From assembly GCA_016719565.1 (NCBI GenBank), contig JADJYU010000008.1, positions 62,001 to 126,000 of the forward strand: a stretch of 64,000 nucleotides of DNA. The letters are read 5' to 3'. This stretch comes from Ignavibacteria bacterium. GTDB taxonomy: Bacteria; Bacteroidota; Ignavibacteria; Tepidaquicellales; Tepidaquicellaceae. Of this stretch, positions 52,333 to 60,014 are shown in pieces. The notes below the pieces were generated by a model. It saw only the letters and a list, made by a program, of their open reading frames with translations. It had not been told where the DNA came from and did no database searches. A program made the translations under genes and the position numbers. Each line of letters starts with the position of its first letter. The first letter of the stretch is position 1.

Positions 52333-54366
52333 TCACTCCATCTTTTTGAGCTTGCTTATCTTTTCATTCAGCATTGTACTGATAAGATCATAGTTGTGTA
52401 CATAAATGCTTGGTCGTGTGGAAATATCATTAACAAGCTTCCTTGCTTCACTAAGCTGTACCTTGTTATCATCTGAGATCTGTAATGAACTGACCCTGTC
52501 TATTTCCGATTTAGCTTTATCCAGTAAAGTCTTAACATCATTTTTCCATTCATTTCCCATTGCTTCATAATCATTCTCATGACATTTCAGACAAATTTTG
52601 TTATCCGGTTTTATTATTTTAACTGCATCCGAATGACAATCTATACATCCTACTCCGCCTGCCTTCATAAAATCCGGCTGTGATTTGTTCTGATATGTCC
52701 CGCTGTAGATCTGATTCTGAAAACTGTGACACTTTGCGCACTCATCATCTGAATTTGCCTGCTTGTGATGACATGAATTGCAGTTCTCTTTATTTACAAT
52801 TAGTTCACCGTGCTCTCTTGCATTTGAATGACATTTCGCGCAGGCTACTTTGTTTTTTACTGTATGAAGATTATGTGAAAAATTCATACCGAATTTTTTT
52901 ACGGAAACTTCCTGAATTCCCATATGGCAGCTTGCGCATTCATTTGGAATATATTCAGTTCCTGATTTGAATTCCGGTAAATTAGAAGATGAACCGATCA
53001 CCGTTAGGGCTTTCTTCATCAGCGAATAACTTCCTGTCAGCAGCTGATCAGCAAATTGTACGTTATGCACACTCTTTCCCACATCTACTATTCCGATATT
53101 ATGTTTCGCCTCCTGCATATATTTCTCAGCTTCAGGCTTATTGCTGCTTTTTGTTGAATTGACCTGGACATTAACCGTATTAAATATTGAATTGATCATT
53201 GCAAGTCTTTTCAGCGAAGATTCCTCCCATTGTTTAGTCAGTTTATCATATCCTTTACCGTGACATTTCTCACAGGAAGATTCACCGGATTTTAATGTAT
53301 TCATACCGGATTTGCTTTCTTCGTGAAATATGTGACAGCCCCTGCAGTTAATTCCGTTTAGAAACATTACACTCGGATTCTTCTCTACTCCAAATCCATT
53401 CTCTCCCGTAAATAAACTAACCTGCTGCATGTGAGCGCTGCTGTGGCAGCTTTGACAATCCGGAGGAACACTCGGATCGATCTTCTGAATTTTATGCTCT
53501 ATGGGTGAATGACATGCATAACATTTAACACTGTGCTTTGATATATGTATGGAATGAATGGAATCCGTCTGATCATATCGGTCAAGTCTGTCATTTTCAA
53601 AATGACACTGAAAACATCTTTCCTTTCCTACTCCGCCGTTTCCCGCTACTGTATTTGTGTGACAGCTGATGCATGAAATATCGTTGCCGACTACTGTAGT
53701 ATGATCATACCTCATATCAGCCATCTGCACCTTCGAAAAATTTTTCAGATCGTGACAAGTATTACAGTCTGCAAGTTTGTCGAATTTATGCTCGGGATCA
53801 TCCGATTTTTTAAAGTGACAGTTAAAACAGGTAGCTTCGGTTACTTCTATATGCGTACCCTGTACTATCTGGGAATGACAGCTCGTGCATTTAAGTGTCT
53901 TACCTCTTTTCAGTTCCTTTAAATGATTCTTATGACTGAACAATACTCCCTTGAAATAATAGCTCGTATCGGACAGCGCCTGATTATCGTGACAGCCTGA
54001 CCGGGCGCAGGTATTATCCGGTATCTCAGCCCATGGTTTTCTCTTTTTATAAGAAAGAGAAACATAATTTACAATTTGTACAAGACCGTTAAGCTTTCCT
54101 CTTATTGTGCCCGATATTCCGGGTTCAAAATGACATTCCACACAATCTACTTTATTGTGATCTGATGTCCTCCAGCTCTGATAAAAAGTTTCCATGTAAT
54201 GACAAGTTGGACAAAATGACGGCTTTGAAGTATATTCTGCTGCCACGGAAAGTAATACTAAAAATGTACCCAAGTATAATCCGACAAACAGAAAAAATCT
54301 TTTGTATCCGCGGACTTTCTTAAACCACTTTACTTCTTTCTCCGGCTTTTTTTCTTTACTGTCCAT
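52333..54366 (-). CDS. NapC/NirT-type membrane-anchored 18-heme cytochrome c
   Basis: 677 residues. A cytoplasmic N-terminus, one membrane helix (FFLFVGLYLGTFLVLLSVAA), then FCPTCHYMETFYQSW and DCVECHFEPG, the NapC/NirT signature of quinol dehydrogenases. Further motifs: CARSGCH (CX4CH), CTSCH, CFNCH, CNTCH, CISCH, CFQCH, CYACH, CQSCH, CRGCH, CEKCH, CASCH, CAKCH, CNSCH, CAKCH, CIDCH, CLKCH. That makes 18 sites, far more than NapC's four. A helical stretch without hemes lies at about residues 370-430. It probably takes electrons from menaquinol and passes them to periplasmic carriers. It follows the cytochrome b gene by 49 bases. Confidence 0.9.
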   Translation of the reverse strand: MDSKEKKPEKEVKWFKKVRGYKRFFLFVGLYLGTFLVLLSVAAEYTSKPSFCPTCHYMETFYQSWRTSDHNKVDCVECHFEPGISGTIRGKLNGLVQIVNYVSLSYKKRKPWAEIPDNTCARSGCHDNQALSDTSYYFKGVLFSHKNHLKELKRGKTLKCTSCHSQIVQGTHIEVTEATCFNCHFKKSDDPEHKFDKLADCNTCHDLKNFSKVQMADMRYDHTTVVGNDISCISCHTNTVAGNGGVGKERCFQCHFENDRLDRYDQTDSIHSIHISKHSVKCYACHSPIEHKIQKIDPSVPPDCQSCHSSAHMQQVSLFTGENGFGVEKNPSVMFLNGINCRGCHIFHEESKSGMNTLKSGESSCEKCHGKGYDKLTKQWEESSLKRLAMINSIFNTVNVQVNSTKSSNKPEAEKYMQEAKHNIGIVDVGKSVHNVQFADQLLTGSYSLMKKALTVIGSSSNLPEFKSGTEYIPNECASCHMGIQEVSVKKFGMNFSHNLHTVKNKVACAKCHSNAREHGELIVNKENCNSCHHKQANSDDECAKCHSFQNQIYSGTYQNKSQPDFMKAGGVGCIDCHSDAVKIIKPDNKICLKCHENDYEAMGNEWKNDVKTLLDKAKSEIDRVSSLQISDDNKVQLSEARKLVNDISTRPSIYVHNYDLISTMLNEKISKLKKME

Positions 54367-54415
54367 TTGACACTCTAATTAACTTTTCATTTTATAAAAA
54401 GATATATTTGTTTTG

Positions 54416-55327
54416 TTAAACATTGTCTTCTTTCTTTTTATCAGCTTCATTTTCATTAATTTCTGTAATCCGTTTTTCATCCGTCACATTTTTCACATCT
54501 GATTTAACTTCACCGACATGAAGTTCATTCTTTTTATTTTTATCTGTCTTAGTTTTAAGTTCTGTTAATTCTTCTTTCTTATCAGGTTTTGTATTTTCAG
54601 ATACAATATTTGGTTCTCTGTTCTCAGATATTCCGTCAACCGATTCTTTATTTTCGATTTCTTCCAGCCATTGCGGATGTTCGTGTTCCATCTGATGTCT
54701 TGTAAGATAACCTTTGACCCATGCTTTGTTAACCGGATATACATCAGGATTCAAAAATACAAAATAAAAATGCCAGACAAGTATTGCAAGCGATGCAAGT
54801 ATTGCTTCATAGAAATGAATAGCTGTGGCGATCTCCATTCCTGTATTAGAAATATATTTGAAAAAATAATCTTTGAACCAGAGAATGAATCCCGTAGCTC
54901 CCATTATAACCGTTCCCCATACGACTGCCCAGTATTCCATTTTTTCAATATAACTGAATCTGCCGAATCTAGGTTTCTCTGCGGAATTTCCGAAAAGATA
55001 TTTCATTGAATTTCCGAATTCAGACAGATCGCTTCGCTTTGGTAAAAAATCCATGAAAAGTTTTCTTCCTCGCGGCGATGCTGCAAGATAAATTATGTGA
55101 TATACTGAAGTGACTACCATTGCCACAGCAGCTATTCTGTGTATCAGACTCCTTGCATTAAAAGCATTTTCTCCGATAAGAACTGTGATCCATCTTACCC
55201 ACCAGGCTTCAGGATATTTCAGCCAGAATCCGGTGATTACAAGTATTATAAAACTTGAGAGTAACAAAAAATGCTGCACCCTCTCGTTTAAGGTCATTCT
55301 TATATATTTATCATTATCACTTTTCAT
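54416..55327 (-). CDS. Cytochrome b561/FdnI-type diheme membrane subunit
   Basis: 303 residues from MKSDNDKYIRM; a longer frame starting at 55396 overlaps the upstream gene far more and is unlikely. About four to five membrane helices with histidines placed for two b hemes: RVQHFLLLSSFIILVITGFW, SLIHRIAAVAMVVTSVYHII, and AIHFYEAILASLAILVWHFY. This matches HydC/FdnI-type cytochrome b that couples quinone to a multiheme partner. The last 80 residues are a highly charged Lys/Glu tail. The start overlaps the 19-heme gene by 11 bases. Together they resemble a split version of Geobacter CbcL, where the b and c parts are fused. Confidence 0.87.
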   Translation of the reverse strand: MKSDNDKYIRMTLNERVQHFLLLSSFIILVITGFWLKYPEAWWVRWITVLIGENAFNARSLIHRIAAVAMVVTSVYHIIYLAASPRGRKLFMDFLPKRSDLSEFGNSMKYLFGNSAEKPRFGRFSYIEKMEYWAVVWGTVIMGATGFILWFKDYFFKYISNTGMEIATAIHFYEAILASLAILVWHFYFVFLNPDVYPVNKAWVKGYLTRHQMEHEHPQWLEEIENKESVDGISENREPNIVSENTKPDKKEELTELKTKTDKNKKNELHVGEVKSDVKNVTDEKRITEINENEADKKKEDNV

Positions 55328-57269
55328 TATCAGCTTGTGTTTTCGATTTCTTCTTCTTTCTGTAATCCTGAATATTATGCAGCAGCATAAATCCAATAAG
55401 TCCGAATATCAATATTACATAGAATCTTGTTATCCAGAATACCCATGGCGAATCTTCCTTAAGATCAGTCAGATGTATTTTGCTTGTAATTAAAATTTCA
55501 GTTGCTCCGGGATGACAGTTTCCGCATGTCTGAGGTAGATTATTTTTATGAATAGTCGACAGCGAATCTGAAGAAGGTCTCACATTATGATATCCATGAC
55601 AGCTTTCGCAGTTCGCAGCTTCCTTTAACCCGCCTCTGTTTGCAAGTCCGTGAAAACTTTCTTTATAAGTTTCGCTGACTTTCGTCGGAAGTTCATTTCT
55701 TTCTATCATCTCCACCGATCCGTGACAGTTCGTGCATAGCTGAATTAAGTCTCTCGATTTCTGTAGTTTATTTTCCAGATCTTTAGATACAATTCCATGA
55801 TTACCGTGACAGTTATTACATGTCGGAGCATCCGGATTTCCCGCAGTGACACCTTTTTCATGAATGCTGCCTTCAAAATTTGTAAACTGTTTGCCGTGAC
55901 ACTCTGACTGTCCGCACGTTGTTGCAATATTTTTTTTACTTATCTTTGAATCCGGATTTTCTGCAAGTTCCATCTCATGAGCTCCGTGACAGTCAGAGCA
56001 TGTCGGGGCTGTTTCATTTCCGTCAACCAATGCCTGATAGTGAACACTGTTCTTGTATCCTGTTATCAGCTCTTCCTCACCTTTGAAATTCTTATGCGGT
56101 ATCTTACCGTCTTTGTGACAATCCAGACATTTATCAGCCATTACCAGCTTCGATGCACCGTCTGAAAGCAATGCAGATTTTATGCTGTGTTCACCGTGAC
56201 AATCCGAACAGGTAGGCGCTTTTTCATTATTCTTCATAAGCTCAACCCCGTGTTTGGATTTTTTGAATTTTGCTACAACATCAGCATGACACTTTCCGCA
56301 GGTCTCTATCAGTCTTGCCCTTTTAGTAGATGAAGTCGGGTCATCCGGACTGTCTATCATATGATCTCCGTGACAGTCTGTGCATCCTGCTGATTCCATA
56401 TCACCTTTTTTTATGGATGCATGAATACTTGTTTTGTACTGCTCTACAAATTTTGCTGAACCGGTTTCAGTACCCGGAAACATCTTCTCATCCAGATGAC
56501 AATTCAGACAGGCTTCAGACTGAATCGAATGCTTGCTTGAAATTGTAGTATGAACTCCGTGACAGTCTGTACATACTGGAGTATTTTTACCGCCGCTTTT
56601 AAATACCGTATGATGAATGCTTCCTTTAAAATTCATCTTACTGTCATTATGACATTTGCCGCACATGTCCGTTACCTGATTTCTTGAAATGTTTTTTACA
56701 TTATGTCCTTCTCCGTGGCAGTCATTACACTTAACTCCTTTTTTACCGTGAATTGTCGAACTGAATTTTGCTATCTCTTTCTTTTTATGACAGCTCATGC
56801 AGTTTGCATTACCTTCTTGTTTTAATTCACTGACTTTTTTTGTATCATGCGCGCTGTGACAATCTATGCACTGTGATTTTACGTGAACGCTCTTTTCAAG
56901 ACCTTTTGAATCCTCATGACAGGTCCTGCAATTTTCAACTTTTTTATCTGCAGAGTGGGGAATCTCTTCTGCTTTATAATTCAAATGACAGTCCGTACAT
57001 TCGGCAATTGAATGAGCGGATTTTTTATATAATTCCGGATTTACAAAAAGGGATTTTTTACTGCCGTCGGAATCCATTACAAGATCCTTATCTTCATGGC
57101 ATGAAAGGCAATCATCTGTACTTTTTGCTTTGCTGCCTGAATATTCAGCAGCAATAACTGTAATTAAAGCAAAAAGACATATTGAAATTATACCTAAAAC
57201 TATATTTTTTATTTTATATTCCAATATCTTTTTTTTTAAAAACACTGTCCAGTGTTTGAAATAATTCAC
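55317..57269 (-). CDS. Membrane-bound 19-heme cytochrome c
   Basis: 650 residues from ATG 57269, or 635 from a TTG at 57224, which would cut the overlap with the receiver gene to 11 bases. Signal helix (IVLGIISICLFALITVIAA), then nineteen heme motifs: CLSCH, CTDCH, CRTCH, CIDCH, CMSCH, CNDCH, CGKCH, CTDCH, CLNCH, CTDCH, CGKCH, CSDCH, CLDCH, CSDCH, CGQSECH (CX4CH), CNNCH, CTNCH, CESCH, CGNCH. Several have GEH or GNH after them. A C-terminal helix (WITRFYVILIFGLIGFMLLH) anchors it. With the cytochrome b it should form a quinol-linked electron exit complex. Confidence 0.9.
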   Translation of the reverse strand: MNYFKHWTVFLKKKILEYKIKNIVLGIISICLFALITVIAAEYSGSKAKSTDDCLSCHEDKDLVMDSDGSKKSLFVNPELYKKSAHSIAECTDCHLNYKAEEIPHSADKKVENCRTCHEDSKGLEKSVHVKSQCIDCHSAHDTKKVSELKQEGNANCMSCHKKKEIAKFSSTIHGKKGVKCNDCHGEGHNVKNISRNQVTDMCGKCHNDSKMNFKGSIHHTVFKSGGKNTPVCTDCHGVHTTISSKHSIQSEACLNCHLDEKMFPGTETGSAKFVEQYKTSIHASIKKGDMESAGCTDCHGDHMIDSPDDPTSSTKRARLIETCGKCHADVVAKFKKSKHGVELMKNNEKAPTCSDCHGEHSIKSALLSDGASKLVMADKCLDCHKDGKIPHKNFKGEEELITGYKNSVHYQALVDGNETAPTCSDCHGAHEMELAENPDSKISKKNIATTCGQSECHGKQFTNFEGSIHEKGVTAGNPDAPTCNNCHGNHGIVSKDLENKLQKSRDLIQLCTNCHGSVEMIERNELPTKVSETYKESFHGLANRGGLKEAANCESCHGYHNVRPSSDSLSTIHKNNLPQTCGNCHPGATEILITSKIHLTDLKEDSPWVFWITRFYVILIFGLIGFMLLHNIQDYRKKKKSKTQADNEK

Positions 57270-57573
57270 TCAGTCTCAACGGCTCGGAAATATTCTCAAT
57301 ACCCGATATTTTCTCATTCTTTTCACTTTCCAGGGAAGGTAAAAAAATGTAAGAGGAATTTTTAAATCTCATCTTAAGCTTAATAAATAAATATTCATCC
57401 ATTCCGGAATCTATTATGAAGCAGTCAATATCATTATTAAGGTTCATTATTTTCTCTTCAGTAAGATCCGATTCATCTGAAAATGAAACACTGAAACCCT
57501 GCAGTTCTAATTTTTTTTGAATTAATATGCTTAAGTACTTATCAGCACAAATTATGTGAATTTTCTTCTCCAC
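57214..57573 (-). CDS. Degenerate receiver-domain protein
   Basis: 119 residues with a CheY-like fold pattern: IHIICADKYLSILIQKKLEL, then DIDCFIIDSGMDEYLFIKLK, then IENISEPLRLSELFQTLDSV. The phospho-acceptor Asp may be kept in FIIDSGM, but the N-terminal acidic pair is replaced by AD followed by K, and the usual Lys before the last Pro is Glu (SEP). It is therefore likely a pseudo-receiver or a protein-interaction domain. It is the first gene of the cytochrome operon and overlaps the 19-heme gene. A sigma-54-like site lies about 33 bases before the start. It could tune the operon or the NtrC-type regulator next door. Confidence 0.65.
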   Translation of the reverse strand: MEKKIHIICADKYLSILIQKKLELQGFSVSFSDESDLTEEKIMNLNNDIDCFIIDSGMDEYLFIKLKMRFKNSSYIFLPSLESEKNEKISGIENISEPLRLSELFQTLDSVFKKKDIGI

Positions 57574-57605
57574 TTTACAAAACTCTTAAATTCACTTTTA
57601 ATAAC

Positions 57606-57620
57606 ACAATATTTATGCCA
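57606..57620 (-). promoter_or_regulatory. Candidate sigma-54 promoter of the cytochrome operon
   Basis: On the minus strand TGGCATAAATATTGT: GG and G-T are spaced 10 bases apart, as in TGGCAC-N5-TTGC, with one mismatch in each half (T for C, T for C). Transcription would start near 57594, about 20 bases before the receiver gene. Plausible because a sigma-54 activator is encoded nearby. Confidence 0.42.
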
Positions 57621-57847
57621 TAGATGCTGAATATTTAAATCATTTTTGTAGAAATCTTGTTGTTTTTAAGATAAAAATGGAGTGTTAAATATTATGTGGG
57701 GAATTTTTCAACATTATCATGTTTACTTTTGTCTGTTAGCGGAAATGAGTATAAATTGAACGGATGTGTGAAATGTCCGGTTTTTTAAAACTGTGATATG
57801 AATTTTGCGGTGATGGAATTACATAAGGAATATTCCTGCTCGATTGT

Positions 57848-59188
57848 TTATTCCAGGTTGTACTCTTTGATTTTTTTATACAATGTCTTGCGGTCTATTC
57901 CAAGTATCTGAGCTGCTTTTTGTTTATTCCAGTTATTTTCATCAAGAATTTTATTTATATATATTTTTTCCAGTTCCTTTAATCCGCCCGTTATGTTTGA
58001 TATGCCGTCACTTAAGTGCTCTGATCCTGAAACAGATAGTTTGAAGTCTTTTTTCCTGATAATATTATCTGCTGATGTAAGCGCTGTTCTTTCAAGTACA
58101 TTCTCCAGCTCCCTTACATTTCCTTTCCAGTCAAGTTCCATTAAAAATACTAGACCTTCAGCATCAATAGAAAAATTTTTGTCATATCTTACGGATAGCT
58201 TCTTGAGAATGTGATCTGTCAGCAATGGAATATCATCTTTTCTTTCATTCAACGGAGGCATTGTTATTGATACAGTTGAAATTCTGTAATAAAGATCTTC
58301 CCTGAATTTTTTTTCTTTGATCAGCTCTTTAATGTTTTGATTTGTTGCGGAAATTAATCTCACATCTATTTTTTTTACCTTATCGCTTCCGATAGGTTTG
58401 ATCTCCCAGTTTTCTATTACTCTCAGGAGTTTTGACTGAAGATGGATCGGCATATCGGCAATCTCATCCAGCAGAAGCGTTCCGCCGTTTGCCTGCTCAA
58501 ATACACCTTTCTGATTTTCAGTTGCGCCTGTAAAAGCTCCCTTGGTATGACCAAATAATTCACTCTCGAGCAGATTCTCAGGAATAGCGCTGCAGTTGAT
58601 CGCCACAAATGAATTCTCAGCCCGCAGACTGTTTTTATGAATCGCTTTAGATACAAGTTCTTTCCCTGTTCCGCTCTGACCTTCTATAAGAACGTTCACT
58701 TTCGTTCCCGCAACATTCTTTATCATTTCAAATACATTCAGCATTTTTCTGCTTCTTCCTATTATATTCCCGAAGCTGTAATTTTTGTCAATTTCGTTCT
58801 TTAGATCCCTTAGCTGCTTATTTAATTTTATGTTTTCAAGAGCTTTCTTTACTTTGATCTTAAACTCGTCTATATTAAAAGGCTTGCTGAGATAATCATA
58901 AGCTCCGCTTTTCATTGATTCAACTGCAGAGTCCACAGAACTAAAACCCGTCACTATAATAAAATTCGTATGCTGCGGTTTTGCTTTAAGTAAATCAAGT
59001 CCCGACACACCGGGCATTTGCAGATCGGAAATTACAAGATCATAATCTCCGTTTGAAATTTTCTCCAGCGCATTTACGCTGCTGTTCTCCTCATCTGCAT
59101 TGTATCCGCCTGCAGAAAGTATTTTACGCATTAGCTTGGTGGAATTAGGTTCGTCATCCACTACTAAAATTCTGAATTCACTGTCCAT
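57848..59188 (-). CDS. Sigma-54-dependent response regulator (NtrC family)
   Basis: 446 residues. A receiver domain (LVVDDEPNSTKLMRKILSAG, phospho-Asp in LVISDLQMPG, KP in YLSKPFN), a sigma-54 AAA+ domain with Walker A GQSGTGKE, sigma-54 contact GHTKGAFTGATEN, and GGTLLLDEIADMPIHLQ, then a Fis-type helix-turn-helix (NWNKQKAAQILGIDRKTLYK). It activates sigma-54 promoters when phosphorylated; the partner kinase is not in this window. It is transcribed away from a sigma-54 promoter at 59317 and lies upstream, on the same strand, of the receiver/cytochrome operon, so both are candidate targets. Confidence 0.92.
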   Translation of the reverse strand: MDSEFRILVVDDEPNSTKLMRKILSAGGYNADEENSSVNALEKISNGDYDLVISDLQMPGVSGLDLLKAKPQHTNFIIVTGFSSVDSAVESMKSGAYDYLSKPFNIDEFKIKVKKALENIKLNKQLRDLKNEIDKNYSFGNIIGRSRKMLNVFEMIKNVAGTKVNVLIEGQSGTGKELVSKAIHKNSLRAENSFVAINCSAIPENLLESELFGHTKGAFTGATENQKGVFEQANGGTLLLDEIADMPIHLQSKLLRVIENWEIKPIGSDKVKKIDVRLISATNQNIKELIKEKKFREDLYYRISTVSITMPPLNERKDDIPLLTDHILKKLSVRYDKNFSIDAEGLVFLMELDWKGNVRELENVLERTALTSADNIIRKKDFKLSVSGSEHLSDGISNITGGLKELEKIYINKILDENNWNKQKAAQILGIDRKTLYKKIKEYNLE

Positions 59189-59316
59189 GTCTGCAAAAAT
59201 ATATAAAATGATTCTGAATGTTTAGTTAATTATTACTCAATTTATTTTGTAATATGTAGAAATAAATGACTCGTAAATTTTTTGATACATATATTAAATT
59301 AATTTTAATGTTTTTC

Positions 59317-59333
59317 ATGGCACAAATTTTGCG
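59317..59333 (+). promoter_or_regulatory. Sigma-54 promoter
   Basis: ATGGCACAAATTTTGCG contains TGGCAC-N5-TTGC: GG at 59319-59320 and GC at 59331-59332 are separated by exactly 10 bases, matching the consensus at all invariant positions. It faces away from the sigma-54 activator gene, and the predicted start is at about 59344. Confidence 0.75.
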
Positions 59334-59343
59334 ACAGTAAATA

Positions 59344-59545
59344 ATGGAATGGATATATCTTTTAAGTGTAGTTTGTAAAAAGAACTGAGATTTCATCTTT
59401 TAAACTAAAGGAATATATGAAAGCAATTTATGAAATAATTTAGGAATTGAACATTGATAATTTATTTGGGGGTTATGTTTTCCAGAACATAACAGTTAGT
59501 AAAAAAACCCGGTGTATTTTCACTCTCCTTCACCGGGTTTTTATT
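59344..59545 (+). ncRNA. Candidate sigma-54-driven small RNA of about 200 bases
   Basis: The stretch between the sigma-54 promoter and the terminator encodes no convincing protein. Two tiny frames exist: MEWIYLLSVVCKKN, starting at the predicted first base, and MKAIYEII at 59417 with an AAAGGA site. A stable hairpin GTTATGTT / AACATAAC (59472-59493, 6-base loop) stands just before the terminator. Promoter, hairpin and terminator in this order look like a regulated small RNA or a short leader-peptide transcript. Confidence 0.5.
59504..59545 (+). terminator. Intrinsic terminator of the small transcript
   Basis: AAAACCCGGTG / CACCGGGTTTT, 11-bp stem (59504-59514 and 59531-59541), then more T on the plus strand. 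Confidence 0.85.
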
Positions 59546-60014
59546 TTAATATTGCTTTAAAATCCCAACGGTGATACTGCATTTAAGAATATTGATTTTA
59601 TAGATTTATTTTAGGAAAACAACGGATAAAAAGAACATGAAAATTATGCAGGTACTGATTCCAATCATATGTCAAAAATTAAAATTAATAGAAAAGAAAT
59701 ACGAATCAGAAATGAAAAATTTTGGAAATATATTTAAAGAAATTTATAAAACTATTTAAAACTATTTTGAATTTCTTAATTCTTTAATCAAAAAAATTTT
59801 TTAACAAACCGGAAATCCTTTCCGAAAAATATAACATCTTTTTTGTTGATTCAAAGCTTTAATCGCTGTTTTTAAAAATTCCAGACTCTTATCCCATCAG
59901 AAAAAACCACTCAAAACGCGAAAATAAATCTTTGCTTATTACTAATCTTAAGTGTAAATTTATTTAAAAAATTATTAAAATACCAAGATCAATTTTCAGC
60001 AAACTGAAATTTTT
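59546..60014. other. AT-rich intergenic region upstream of a T9SS protein
   Basis: About 470 bases with no gene or repeat that I can support. It should hold the promoter of the gene at 60015, but no clear promoter boxes were seen. Confidence 0.5.
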
